Of a DNA stretch of 51,283 nucleotides, positions 27,362-36,666 are shown in pieces. Each line of letters opens with the position of its first letter. Position 1 is the stretch's first letter. Position numbers and translations under genes: made by a program. The DNA lies in assembly GCA_029688825.1 (NCBI GenBank), contig JARUKX010000029.1:1-51283 (forward strand). Reading direction: 5' to 3'. Below the pieces are notes generated by a model. It was not told the origin of the DNA. It ran no database searches and was given only the letters and a program-made list of their open reading frames with translations. The DNA is from Haloarculaceae archaeon H-GB1-1. GTDB lineage: Archaea > Halobacteriota > Halobacteria > Halobacteriales > Haloarculaceae.

Positions 27362-29044
27362 ATGGCGGTCGCTGACGTCGTCATCTCGTTCATGGTGTTC
27401 GTGTCCATCTACGCCATCCTCTCCTACGGGATGAACCTGAAGTACGGCCACACGGGCCTGCTGGACTTCGGCCACGTCGGGTTCTACCTCATCGGGGCGT
27501 ACACGTCGGTGCTGTTCGTCCTCGGGCCGGACGACCCCGGCGACTTCACGGCCTACGTGATCGGTCTCGGCGACGTCCCGTTCGTCGGCACCTGGATCGT
27601 CGGAATCGTCGCCGGGACGGTTCTGGCCGGTATCGTCGGCGGGCTGGTCGCGCTCCCGACCATCCGCCTGCGCGAGGACTACCTCGCTATCACCGTCCTG
27701 GGCATCTCGGTCATCTTCCAGCGGATCGTCCAGGCCGAGGAGTGGCTGTTCAACGGTCCCGACGCGCTGCGCGGGTACAGCCCGCCGCTGAAGTCGCTGT
27801 TCCCGCTGGAGATGAACACGATGATCGGGGCCGCGCTGTTCGGGATCATCACACTCGTCATCTGGGCCGCCGCGACCGGGCTGTTGGGCCGCGAACGGAA
27901 CCACGAGTCGCGGTTCCCGCTCGCCGGGCTATACGCCGTCACCACGTTCGGACTGGCGCGGCTCGGCGGCGAGGACGGCTCGCTGAACGACGCCCAGGTC
28001 GCCGCGCTGGCGGGGGTCGTGGCAGGCGTCCTCGCGACCGTCCTGCTGACCGCGCTCGATCCCATCCTCGCGCTGGGCGTGCTCCTCTCGCTGTACACCT
28101 GGTTCGTCGCCGGCGTGGCCATCGCACACCTGTACGACGGTCTCGGGCGGCGCGAGTGGCTGGCCGGAATCGCCTTCGGGACGGGGTTCCTCGTGGCGTT
28201 GCTGCCCGTTCCGATGGCGGACTCGCTCGCGGTCAAGAGCCTGGGCACGATCGTCCTGCTGGGGGCGCTCGTGAGCGCGTACCTGTACGCGGTGCGGAAC
28301 GTCGCGTGGTTCGATTCGGCGAAGATCACCGTCGTCGGCGTCGCGTCGCTGTGGTTCGTCGGCATCTGGTACTTCGTCTTGCCCATCCTGGGTCCGCTCG
28401 GGAACGGCTACGTGCCGGCCGCGCTCGCTACACTGTTCCGGAACGTCGTCTGGGTGCTGAAGTTCGGCGGCGACGTCGGCACCACCTACGCGGTCGCGTT
28501 CCTCGGCGAGCTGACCATCAACGTCGACTACTCGCGGTTCATCCTCGCCGGCTTCGGCCTGTTCATGGGCGCGCTGTACTACGTGCTGGAGGTGACGGTC
28601 CAGTCGCCGTTCGGTCGGGTGCTGCGCGCGGTTCGCAACGACGAGGACGTGGTCATGTCGCTCGGCAAGGACCCGTTCGTCTACAAGATCCAGAGCATGG
28701 TCATCGGCTCGGCACTGGGCGGCTTCGCCGGTGCCCTGTGGGCCATGTACGCACAGGGGCTGGTGTTCACGATGTTTGCCCCGCGGATCACCTTCATCAC
28801 GCTGCTCATCATGTTCATCGGCGGCGCCGGTAACAACAAGGGCATGATCCTCGGTGCGGCCATCTACTGGGGCTTCCAGCAGGCCACCTCACAGCTGGCG
28901 GCGTTCTTCCCGCCGGCCGTCCGCGTGAACGTCCTCGCGTTCCGCTTCGTCGTCATCGGCCTGCTGTTCCTGGTCATCCTCTATTACCTCCCCGAGGGGC
29001 TGCTTGGACGGGAGGAGTTCGGTTCGGAGGTGAGCGACGAATGA
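27362..29044 (+). CDS. livM: LivM-type ABC permease, enlarged
   Basis: A 560-aa permease that pairs with LivH. The N-terminal LNLKYGHTGLLDFGHVGFYL-like segment and the coupling motif SPFGRVLRAVRNDEDVVMSLGKDPF are typical of LivM, as is the late GGAGNNKGMILGAAIYWGF. Usual length is 320-420; the extra part is a Gly/Ala-rich hydrophobic block at about 150-330. The ATG at 27362 is chosen: it begins 1 bp after the livH stop codon (TGA C ATG), so translation is probably coupled. Confidence 0.9.
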   Translation: MAVADVVISFMVFVSIYAILSYGMNLKYGHTGLLDFGHVGFYLIGAYTSVLFVLGPDDPGDFTAYVIGLGDVPFVGTWIVGIVAGTVLAGIVGGLVALPTIRLREDYLAITVLGISVIFQRIVQAEEWLFNGPDALRGYSPPLKSLFPLEMNTMIGAALFGIITLVIWAAATGLLGRERNHESRFPLAGLYAVTTFGLARLGGEDGSLNDAQVAALAGVVAGVLATVLLTALDPILALGVLLSLYTWFVAGVAIAHLYDGLGRREWLAGIAFGTGFLVALLPVPMADSLAVKSLGTIVLLGALVSAYLYAVRNVAWFDSAKITVVGVASLWFVGIWYFVLPILGPLGNGYVPAALATLFRNVVWVLKFGGDVGTTYAVAFLGELTINVDYSRFILAGFGLFMGALYYVLEVTVQSPFGRVLRAVRNDEDVVMSLGKDPFVYKIQSMVIGSALGGFAGALWAMYAQGLVFTMFAPRITFITLLIMFIGGAGNNKGMILGAAIYWGFQQATSQLAAFFPPAVRVNVLAFRFVVIGLLFLVILYYLPEGLLGREEFGSEVSDE

Positions 29045-30006
29045 GCGAAACCATCCTCGAAGTCGACAACCTGCGGAAGACGTTCGGTGGAATCGTCGCC
29101 GTCGACGGCGCGACCTTCGACATAGAGCAGGGCTCCATCACCGGGCTCATCGGGCCCAACGGGGCCGGCAAGACGACGACCTTCAACCTCATCAGCGGGT
29201 TCTACGAGCCCGACGGCGGCGAGGTCCGCTACGACGGGCAGCGTCTACAGGAGCTGATGCGTCCCAGCCGCGACGAGAAGGTCATCTGGGGCGGCGCGGC
29301 CGGGATCACCGCCGGCGCGCTCGGCGGCATCGCCGGGCTCGGCCCGCTCGGCCTCGGCGCGGCCCCAAGCCTGGCGACGCTCGCCGGCGGGGCCGCGGTC
29401 GGCTCGGGCCTCTACGTCGGGCAGGAAGCGGTCAAGCAGAACCGCGAGAGCCACAAGAACAGCCGTCCCTACATGCTGGCTCGCGAGGGGATGGTGCGGA
29501 CGTTCCAGATCACTCGCGAACTGAGCGAGATGACGACGCTGGAGAACCTGATGCTCGCGCCGCAGGGTCAGGCCGGCGAGAACCTCGTCAACACCTGGCT
29601 TCGCCGTGGGAAGGTCTCCGCGGAGGAATCGGCCATCCGCGAGCGCGCCGAGGAGATGCTCGAACTGCTCGAGATCGAACACATCCGCGACGAGGAGGCC
29701 GGCAACCTCAGCGGCGGCCAGCGGAAACTGCTCGAACTCGGGCGCGTCCTGATGCTCGATCCCGAGCTGATACTGCTCGACGAACCGGTGGCGGGCGTGA
29801 ACCCGTCGCTGACGCGCAAGCTGATGGACCGCATCGAGGTGCTGCGCGACGAGGGCTACACGTTCTGCATCGTCGAGCACGACATGGAGGTCATCATGAA
29901 CCTCAGCGACACCATCATCGTGATGAACGAAGGCGCGAAACTCACGGAAGGGTCACCGGAGGAGATACGGAACAACGAGGCCGTCATCGAGGCGTACCTC
30001 GGCTGA
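29041..30006 (+). CDS. livG: LivG-type ABC ATPase with a hydrophobic insertion
   Basis: A 321-aa ATPase overlapping the livM stop codon by 4 bp (ATGA). It has a Walker A GPNGAGKT (38-45), a Q-loop in VRTFQITREL (Gln156), a signature LSGGQ (223-227) and a Walker B ILLDEP (244-249), followed by the LivG-type switch region VEHDMEVIM. Between Walker A and the Q-loop, residues about 81-130 are a strongly hydrophobic Gly/Ala-rich insertion (GGAAGITAGALGGIAGLGPL and onward) that normal LivG proteins of about 255 aa lack. The insertion could touch the membrane or the enlarged permeases. It energises uptake with LivF. Confidence 0.9.
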   Translation: MSETILEVDNLRKTFGGIVAVDGATFDIEQGSITGLIGPNGAGKTTTFNLISGFYEPDGGEVRYDGQRLQELMRPSRDEKVIWGGAAGITAGALGGIAGLGPLGLGAAPSLATLAGGAAVGSGLYVGQEAVKQNRESHKNSRPYMLAREGMVRTFQITRELSEMTTLENLMLAPQGQAGENLVNTWLRRGKVSAEESAIRERAEEMLELLEIEHIRDEEAGNLSGGQRKLLELGRVLMLDPELILLDEPVAGVNPSLTRKLMDRIEVLRDEGYTFCIVEHDMEVIMNLSDTIIVMNEGAKLTEGSPEEIRNNEAVIEAYLG

Positions 30007-30027
30007 CTCGATTCGACCACCACAACC

Positions 30028-30738
30028 ATGGCACTACTCGAAGCACGCGACGTTGTCTCGGGATACGGGGACGCACAGATTCTCCACGGCGTCGACATCG
30101 ACGTGGAGCAAGAGGAGATCGTGACCATCATCGGGCCGAACGGCGCCGGCAAGTCGACGATGATGAAGGCCGTCTACGGCCTCATCGACTGCTGGGAGGG
30201 GACCGTCATCTTCGACGGCGACGACATCACGCCGCTCCGGGCCGACGAGGTCACCGAACAGGGGATGTGCTACGTCCCCCAGCGGGAGAACGTCTTCCCG
30301 ACGCTCACCGTCGAGGAGAACCTGGAGATGGGAGCGTACATCGAGGGCAGCGTCTCGGACGCCGACCTGCAAGAGGTCTGGGACCGCTTCCCCATCCTGG
30401 AGGAGCGACGCACCCAGAAGGCGGGGACGATGTCCGGCGGCCAACAGCAGATGCTGGCGCTGTCCAGCGCGCTGATGATCGACCCCGACCTCCTGCTCGT
30501 GGACGAACCGAGCGCGGGGCTCGCCCCCGACCTCGTCGACGACATGTTCGACCGACTGGTCCAGATCCGCGACGAGACGGAGACGGCCATCCTGATGGTC
30601 GAGCAGAACGCCCGGCAGGCCCTGGAGATCTCCGACCGCGGATACGTCCTCGACATGGGCGAGAACCGCTTCGAGGGGACGGGCGTCGACCTCCTGGAGA
30701 GCGACGAGGTCGCCGAGCTCTACCTCGGCGGCGCGTGA
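30028..30738 (+). CDS. livF: LivF-type ABC ATPase
   Basis: A 236-aa ATPase of normal length for LivF. It has Walker A GPNGAGKS (36-43), a Q-loop in YVPQRENVFPTLTVEENL, signature MSGGQ (135-139), Walker B LLLVDEPSAGLAP (about 155-167) and the late VEQNARQALEISDRGYVL segment typical of LivF. It lies 21 bp after livG and is the last gene of the livHMGF operon. Confidence 0.93.
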   Translation: MALLEARDVVSGYGDAQILHGVDIDVEQEEIVTIIGPNGAGKSTMMKAVYGLIDCWEGTVIFDGDDITPLRADEVTEQGMCYVPQRENVFPTLTVEENLEMGAYIEGSVSDADLQEVWDRFPILEERRTQKAGTMSGGQQQMLALSSALMIDPDLLLVDEPSAGLAPDLVDDMFDRLVQIRDETETAILMVEQNARQALEISDRGYVLDMGENRFEGTGVDLLESDEVAELYLGGA

Positions 30739-31290
30739 GCGTCGAGTCGGGGTCGCCTCCGGCGACGCGTCGGGACGGGACCGGGGCGGCACCGCCCGAC
30801 GGGTCGACGATTGGGACGTGACGATGTTTGCGAACGACGTACGCATCAGACTGAGTATTATATTGTGCGGATTATGCTATCTGTGCTACTGTTCACGAAG
30901 GGAATCCCTGAACCGTCTCTTCACGGGTCCTCGCCAGCGAAGCACGGATATGCGGGCGACGACCTGACGGGAAGACGTTCGAAGGCATCTATCTCGGAGA
31001 AATGCCGAAGTCGAGCCTCGACGACGCGATGCAGACACGTCGGTCGCTGTGTTCCAACCATCGTCGGCGAACAACTACTAATTATGATGGGAACTAAATA
31101 ACATAGGAAATATGATATCGGATATCTCCCCACGACTTCGTGACGGCACGGCCCTCGGCGCGTCGGTTGCCCCTCCCGTGAGCAGATCTGTTCGGGGTTG
31201 GACGGCGAGCGAAGTTCGTCGCAGAGACGGCCGAATCGACGATGGGAACATTTAACACGGCTGGCTTCGTGGCTTCCCACTCGACAGCGT
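30739..31290. other. 550-bp gap after livF
   Basis: No frame here looks coding. An AT-rich stretch at 30850-30885 and another at 31075-31120 could hold promoters, and ACATTTAAC near 31248-31256 is a TATA-like box for the next gene with a leader of about 10 nt. I see nothing else. Confidence 0.45.
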
Positions 31291-32271
31291 ATGCCGACCA
31301 GCCTATACTCTCGCGACGACGTTCGGCGTCGTCTGGACTTCGCGGACGCACTGACCGTGGTCGAACGGACGTACGCCGAGACCGCTCGCGGGCGGGTCCT
31401 GAACCCGTCGAAGCTGACGATGCACCTCGGCGACGACGGCGAGTGGCCCGACCGAAACGCCTTCGCCATCGACATGCCGGCCTACGTCGACTGGCTCGAC
31501 GCGGCCGGGATGAAGTGGGCCGTCGCGACCTGGGACGCACCGACGGACGACCCGATCAGTTCGCTGCTCCTGCTGTTCGACCTCGACAGTGGCCAGTTCA
31601 CGGCCGTCATGGAGGGGATGTACCTCACGGGCGTGCGAACCGCGCTGCAGTCGGCGGTCGCCCTGAAACACCTCTATCCGGGAACGCCGTCGTCCGTGGG
31701 CGTGTTCGGCGCGGGGTTCCAGGCGCGCTTCCAGGTGACCGTCGTCGACGCCCTGCTGGACGTGGACGGCTTCCGCGTGTTCGACGTCGACGCGACCGCC
31801 GCCGAGGACCTCGCGGCGGAACTGCGGTCGGGCGTCGACGCGGATATCGAGGTGTGTGACGACCCGAGGGAGGCCTGCCGAACGGACGCAGTCCTCACGG
31901 TGACGGACTCGAAGACCCCGGTCGTCGAGGAGGCGTGGCTCGACGACGACGCGTTCGTCGTCGCGCTGGGGACCTATCGCGAACTGCCGGACGAGACCAT
32001 TCTGGGGGCGGACCACGTCGTCGTCGACCACCGCGAGCAGTGTCTTCAGCGGGGTGCCCTCTCGGACCTGGCGAGCCGGGGGGAACTCGCCCACGACGAC
32101 CTCGACGCGACCATCGGCGAGGTGCTGGCCGAGGAGTACGAGCGCACGGTCGGCCCCGACGACCGCGCCATCGTCGTCCCCATCGGACTCGGCGCGCTGG
32201 ACGTGGCTATCGCCGAGACGCTGCGGAAGCGCGAGGAAGCGGGTGCGGCCGAGACGTTCGCGTTCGAGTGA
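31291..32271 (+). CDS. Ornithine cyclodeaminase / mu-crystallin family NAD(P)-dependent enzyme
   Basis: A 326-aa protein of the family that includes ornithine cyclodeaminase, archaeal alanine dehydrogenase and pyrroline-2-carboxylate reductase. Typical parts are GMKWA with Lys75, LTGVRTALQSA with Arg116, the Rossmann loop VGVFGAGFQARFQ (about 136-148) and the C-terminal GLGALDVAIA. The exact substrate cannot be told. Beside a LivK-type transporter and an aldehyde dehydrogenase, a role in proline, hydroxyproline, ornithine or lysine-type breakdown is likely. The ATG at 31291 gives the canonical family N terminus; the longer frame to 31198 adds an unrelated segment. It converges with the aldehyde dehydrogenase 4 bp away. 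Confidence 0.87.
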   Translation: MPTSLYSRDDVRRRLDFADALTVVERTYAETARGRVLNPSKLTMHLGDDGEWPDRNAFAIDMPAYVDWLDAAGMKWAVATWDAPTDDPISSLLLLFDLDSGQFTAVMEGMYLTGVRTALQSAVALKHLYPGTPSSVGVFGAGFQARFQVTVVDALLDVDGFRVFDVDATAAEDLAAELRSGVDADIEVCDDPREACRTDAVLTVTDSKTPVVEEAWLDDDAFVVALGTYRELPDETILGADHVVVDHREQCLQRGALSDLASRGELAHDDLDATIGEVLAEEYERTVGPDDRAIVVPIGLGALDVAIAETLRKREEAGAAETFAFE

Positions 32272-32275
32272 CGGC

Positions 32276-33721
32276 TCAGGGATCGGAGTGGTAGACGACC
32301 TTCTCGTGGGTGTAGAACTCGTAGGCCTGCTGGCCCATCTCCTTGTGGGTCTCCGAGGATGAGTCCTTCATGCCGCCGAAGGGGACCTGAATCTGCGATC
32401 CCGTCGTGGTGCCGTTGACCTTGACGACGCCGGCCTCGACGTCGCGGGTGAACGACCGGGCGGCGGCCATGTCGGTGGTGAAGATGCTCGCCGAGAGGCC
32501 GTAGTCGACGTCGTTGGCGACCTCGACGGCCTCCTCGTAGTCGCTGACCTCGATGATGGCGAGGACCGGGCCGAAGACCTCCTCCTGAGCGATGCGCATG
32601 TCGGACGTCACGTCGGTGAACACCGCCGGCTCGAAGAAGTAGCCGGATTCGAACTCCTCCGGTCGGCCGCCACCGGTCAGCAGCGTCCCGCCGTCGGTGC
32701 TGGCGACGTCGACGTACTCGAGGTTGGTCTGGAACTCGTCGGCCGAGACGGCCGGCCCGATGTCGGGGTCGTCCATGCCCGGACCGATGGAGAGGGCCTC
32801 CGTGCGCTCGACGACGGCCTCGGTCACCTCGTCGACGACGTCCTCGTGGACGATGAGCCGGCTGGTGGCGGTACACGCCTGGCCGGTGCCGCCACAGGAA
32901 CCGGCGACCGCGGCCTCGGCCGCGGCCTCGAGGTCAGCGTCGGGGAGGACGACCTGCGGGTTCTTCCCGCCCATCTCGGTCTGGATCGGAATGCGACCCG
33001 CGACGGCCTCGGCGATGTGCTGGCCGGTGCCGGTCGAGCCGGTGAAGGAGACGCCGTCGACGCGGTCGTCGGTCGTCAGCACGTCGCCGACGGTCGAACC
33101 CGACCCGACGACGAGGTTCACGACGCCGTCGGGAATCCCTCCCTCGGCGAGACACTCGACGAGCCGCTTGGCGATGGTCGGCGTCTCCGAGGACGGCTTG
33201 AACGCGACGGCGTTCCCCGCCGCCAGCGCGCTCGCGAGCTTCCAGCTCGGCGTCGCGATGGGGAAGTTCCACGGCGTGACGAGCGAGACGACGCCGAGCG
33301 GCTCCCTGACCGTGTAGGTGAACGTCGAGGGGTCGTTCGACGGGATCGTGTCGCCGGTCGCGCGACGCGCGTCGCCGGCGAAGAAGCGGAATATCTCGGC
33401 GGCGCGGGCGACCTCGCCGCGACTGGAGGAGATGGGCTTGCCCTCCTCTCGGGTGAGCGTCTCCGCGAGGTCCTCCTGGGCGGCGTCGATCTCGTCCGCG
33501 ACGTCGTACATGATGGCCTCGCGCTCGCCGGGCGCGGTGTCGCGCCACCCCTCGCTCGCGGCGTCGGCTGCGGCCAGTGCGTCCTCGGCCTGGGCCTCGC
33601 TCGCGCCGGGGAACGTGACGACCGGCTCGTCGGGAGCGGCCGGATCGCGGACCGCGATATCGTCGCTGCTGTTTCCGTCTGTCCATTCGCCGTCGATGAA
33701 TTGGTAGGTCGTGTCTGTCAT
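32276..33721 (-). CDS. NAD(P)-dependent aldehyde dehydrogenase, 2-oxoglutarate-semialdehyde type
   Basis: A 481-aa aldehyde dehydrogenase of standard length. Catalytic residues are all present: Asn152 in PWNFP, Glu249 in TEMGGKNP and the nucleophile Cys283 in GTGQACTA. EEVFGPVLA and the C-terminal PFGGMKDSS are also typical. The overall style resembles haloarchaeal 2-oxoglutarate-semialdehyde (2,5-dioxovalerate) dehydrogenases of sugar and hydroxyproline breakdown, but succinate-semialdehyde or other substrates remain possible. It converges with the ornithine-cyclodeaminase-family gene. Confidence 0.88.
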   Translation of the reverse strand: MTDTTYQFIDGEWTDGNSSDDIAVRDPAAPDEPVVTFPGASEAQAEDALAAADAASEGWRDTAPGEREAIMYDVADEIDAAQEDLAETLTREEGKPISSSRGEVARAAEIFRFFAGDARRATGDTIPSNDPSTFTYTVREPLGVVSLVTPWNFPIATPSWKLASALAAGNAVAFKPSSETPTIAKRLVECLAEGGIPDGVVNLVVGSGSTVGDVLTTDDRVDGVSFTGSTGTGQHIAEAVAGRIPIQTEMGGKNPQVVLPDADLEAAAEAAVAGSCGGTGQACTATSRLIVHEDVVDEVTEAVVERTEALSIGPGMDDPDIGPAVSADEFQTNLEYVDVASTDGGTLLTGGGRPEEFESGYFFEPAVFTDVTSDMRIAQEEVFGPVLAIIEVSDYEEAVEVANDVDYGLSASIFTTDMAAARSFTRDVEAGVVKVNGTTTGSQIQVPFGGMKDSSSETHKEMGQQAYEFYTHEKVVYHSDP

Positions 33722-33918
33722 GTGCGTCTCGAAGTGTGTTGCCAGCCGCGTCGGTGACCGCCGGTCGCCAGTCGAGTCCGGCGACCGCGACGCTTGGCCC
33801 GTCCGCGAGCGGGCGCGCTGACGCTACTCGCGAACGATCTGCGTGGACTGGTACTACTGTAACGATGCGCGCGCGCCTTCGTAAAAATTTCGGTGCAGTG
33901 GACGCCCACGCGACGGCG

Positions 33919-34869
33919 TCAGAGGATGTCTGCGCCGGCTCCCCGCTCCGACCCCTCGAACGACGGCGTGAGGACGCCGGTGTTGTACTCGTAGACGTCC
34001 TCCCAGACGTCCCGCTCGACCTCGACGCCGGTCTCCATGAGCGTCTCCAGCCTGTCCGCGATGGCATCGGGCTCGAACACCGTCGAGAAACCGGCCGCGT
34101 GCTCGTCGATGTACTGCTCGACGACCTGCCGGAGGTCGCACGAGTGACGGGGATGCGTTGGGTCGAGACAGACGAGGACGTAGCCGGGTGCAGACTGGTG
34201 GGACCGCTGTGACGGTTCGGTCGCGCGTCCCAGCAGTCGCGCCAGGAGTCGTTCGTCGTCGACCGCGTGGTCGGAATCCTCGGGACCGTCGAAGAACACC
34301 TGCGTCAGCGGTGCGTTCGCACTCTGGTGAGCACCCGACCCGGCGGCGGCCGCGAGTTCGACGTAGCTCCGCGGCGGCGAGTCGAACGTCGCCTCGGCGA
34401 GACGCGGATAGGGTTCGTCGGGGACGCCCAGGACCGTGCCGGAGCCTCCCTCCGGGTCCGCGTAGGAGACGACGGGAAGGAGGCCGCGCTCGGCGGCCCT
34501 GAAGGCGGTGTGGCCGAGGAGGGAGAGGGTCTCGTCGCCCGCGGCAATCGAGGCGTGGGCCATCCCGACGCCGTGTCGGTCGGCGTGCGCACTGCAGAGG
34601 TCCAGCGCGGGGGTGCTCGACAGCAGGCTCGGCTGGCTCCCGCCGTCGATGACGGACGTCGGTGCGCTGTCGTCGGTGCGGGTCAGCTGAGAGCGGTCCC
34701 ACTCTTCGAGGTCGTCGAGCAACCCGTGGAGCGTCCGCAGTCCGGTCCCTCTGTACAGTTGCTCCCACCAGATGGCCGTGCCGTTCTCCGCGGCCAGCCC
34801 CCGCGGGAGGTCGGCGGCCGCGAAACACCGCTGGGAGAGCTGGACGACCTCGCGGATGCTCAGCTGCAT
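33919..34869 (-). CDS. DUF3726-like protein
   Basis: A 316-aa soluble protein. Its N terminus (LSIREVVQLSQRCFAAADLP, then LAAENGTAIWWEQLYRGTGL) has the layout of bacterial DUF3726 proteins, in which a short helical start is followed by an A-E-(E/N)-x-x-x-A-x-W motif. The remainder is alpha/beta, Gly/Ala-rich and unrecognised. The start ATG shares one base with the upstream gene's stop codon (TGATG), so translation is coupled. DUF3726 proteins have no established function; in bacteria I recall them beside genes for methylated amines. The family call is from memory of the motif. Confidence 0.5.
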   Translation of the reverse strand: MQLSIREVVQLSQRCFAAADLPRGLAAENGTAIWWEQLYRGTGLRTLHGLLDDLEEWDRSQLTRTDDSAPTSVIDGGSQPSLLSSTPALDLCSAHADRHGVGMAHASIAAGDETLSLLGHTAFRAAERGLLPVVSYADPEGGSGTVLGVPDEPYPRLAEATFDSPPRSYVELAAAAGSGAHQSANAPLTQVFFDGPEDSDHAVDDERLLARLLGRATEPSQRSHQSAPGYVLVCLDPTHPRHSCDLRQVVEQYIDEHAAGFSTVFEPDAIADRLETLMETGVEVERDVWEDVYEYNTGVLTPSFEGSERGAGADIL

Positions 34870-36581
34870 CACTGATCCCTCCAGACGGCGGCGGGCTCGG
34901 GTTTCGCCGGATACACCCAGTAGGAATCGTCGCCGTCCCGCAGGTCCTCGGGGAGGGGTGCGCCCTGGAAGAACGTCCCGCGGACCCAACCTTTGGACTT
35001 CGGGTGCGCCCGCCCGATTCCCCAGATGGCCTTCAGACAGGAGATGTAGTGCAGCGGGACCACGTCGGCGTCCAGCGGATTGTCCCGGACCTCGGCGTAC
35101 GGGAGCCCGTGGACGGTCTGGATGCGCTCGACGATGGCCCGGTGCTCGGGATGCTCGAAGATGAACGAGGCGACGGTGTCGGTGTCGTCGGCCGCCTCGA
35201 GGTCGGCGACGAGCCGTTGCACCTGTCGAGCGATGTCGATGGGGCGTTCGTACTCCTCGTACTCGTGTTCGTCCCGGACGCCGAGGCGTGGCTCCTCGGA
35301 TTCGATGGAGCGGTACCAGAAGTACTCTTCCGCGCTCGGGTCGGAGAAGTCGACGTCGAGCGCCCACTCGTAGTTCTCGGTGACCAGCGAGTGCAGGGTG
35401 GCCAGCGACGCGTTGGGCTGGACGTCGCTCCGCTCGGAGACAGTCAGGGTCTCGTCCAGTCCCTCGCACACCTCCGGATGCACGTCGAGTAACAGCGAGT
35501 GCAGCACTTCCTGGGTCTCCACCTCCAGGGTCGTGCCCGCCCACTCGCACAGCCGCGTCCAGAGGGGCTCCGCCCGGTCGACGCCCGCGAGCGCGTCGAC
35601 CTGCTCGGTGACTTGCGCCAGTTCCTCGGCGATCAGGTCCTTCGAGGCGAAGAAGTGATGCGTGTCGCTGTCGTCCTCGACGTACCACTGCCGGGCCTTC
35701 TCGACGACCTGCTCGAACCGCTCGATGTCCGACTCGGTGGGGTCGATGGTCTTCGCACGGGCCAGCGCCACCTCGCGTGCGCGCACCCACGCGTTGATGA
35801 ACTGTGGATGGCTGATGACGTGCTCGATGATGCCGATACCCGAGGAGTTGCCCGTTCCGAGGTAGCGTTTGATGTCGCGGTCCAACGTGGCCGCGTCGGT
35901 GTTGCGTTCGGCTGCCATTTGCTCGGCGAGGTCGTACCCGAAGACCCGTAACATGTAGACGGCGAACATCTGTGCGCTGTACGGCCCGCTCAGCGGGTGG
36001 TCCTCGTCGAGGGCCCGGAACACCTTCGTCCCGTTGAGGCCGTTCCCGTAGTAGCCCGACGACCGCATGAGATAGCCGCCTTCGGCGAGGTAGTCGATGT
36101 CGGGCTGGTGGCCCTCGGCCAGCGAGTCGACGATGTGTTCGAAGAAGCGCATACTCCGATTCGCTCGCGTCCAGACCAGCACCTCTGGCCGTGCCCTCCC
36201 CGTCAGCACGTGCGGCAGTTCCTCGTACTGGTCCTGGATGAACTCCTCCGACGGCCGTCCTTCACAGAGGAACGCACGGAGGTCCCAGGCGTCCGCGATG
36301 ATGCGGGCCGAGTGTTCGTCGGTGAACTCCGAGAAGACGACGAAGGATAACACCTGGTTCGGCGTCTCTATCGTGTAGATGGCTCGCCCGGTGCCGTCCT
36401 CGTCGACCGACACCTCGGTCGCCTCGATCTCCCACTCTTCCCGAACCATCTTGTCCACCAGCAGTCGGGCGAAGCTCAACCGATTCTGCTTCAGGGACCC
36501 CAGCCGCTCCGGTTGCATCAGCACTGCTGGGTCGCGGAGGTCCGTCACGTCCCATTCGTGTGCCTCGTGATCTGTGGACAT
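34869..36581 (-). CDS. Large conserved protein of unknown function, coupled to the DUF3726-like gene
   Basis: A 570-aa soluble acidic protein. A recognisable central block is RPEVLVWTRANRSMRFFEHI, then EGGYLMRSSGYYGNGLNGTK, FAVYMLRVFGYDLAE, YLGTGNSSGIG and HPQFINAWVRAREVALARAK. The late part contains VRDNPLDADVVPLHYISC and KGWVRGTFFQGAPLPEDL. The pattern resembles long unannotated proteins that sit next to DUF3726 genes in alphaproteobacteria. No cofactor motif, signal or membrane segment is visible. The ATG at 36581 is chosen over a longer start with six extra residues. It lies between the M19-like gene (86 bp upstream) and the DUF3726-like gene (1-base overlap), forming a likely operon. Confidence 0.75.
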   Translation of the reverse strand: MSTDHEAHEWDVTDLRDPAVLMQPERLGSLKQNRLSFARLLVDKMVREEWEIEATEVSVDEDGTGRAIYTIETPNQVLSFVVFSEFTDEHSARIIADAWDLRAFLCEGRPSEEFIQDQYEELPHVLTGRARPEVLVWTRANRSMRFFEHIVDSLAEGHQPDIDYLAEGGYLMRSSGYYGNGLNGTKVFRALDEDHPLSGPYSAQMFAVYMLRVFGYDLAEQMAAERNTDAATLDRDIKRYLGTGNSSGIGIIEHVISHPQFINAWVRAREVALARAKTIDPTESDIERFEQVVEKARQWYVEDDSDTHHFFASKDLIAEELAQVTEQVDALAGVDRAEPLWTRLCEWAGTTLEVETQEVLHSLLLDVHPEVCEGLDETLTVSERSDVQPNASLATLHSLVTENYEWALDVDFSDPSAEEYFWYRSIESEEPRLGVRDEHEYEEYERPIDIARQVQRLVADLEAADDTDTVASFIFEHPEHRAIVERIQTVHGLPYAEVRDNPLDADVVPLHYISCLKAIWGIGRAHPKSKGWVRGTFFQGAPLPEDLRDGDDSYWVYPAKPEPAAVWRDQ

Positions 36582-36666
36582 TATGCAAGAGAAATTCATG
36601 TACTATCATTTCAAACTTTCGCTGATTTCGACGATCCAGGAAAGGCCGGTCGATTTTCGTGGGCTC

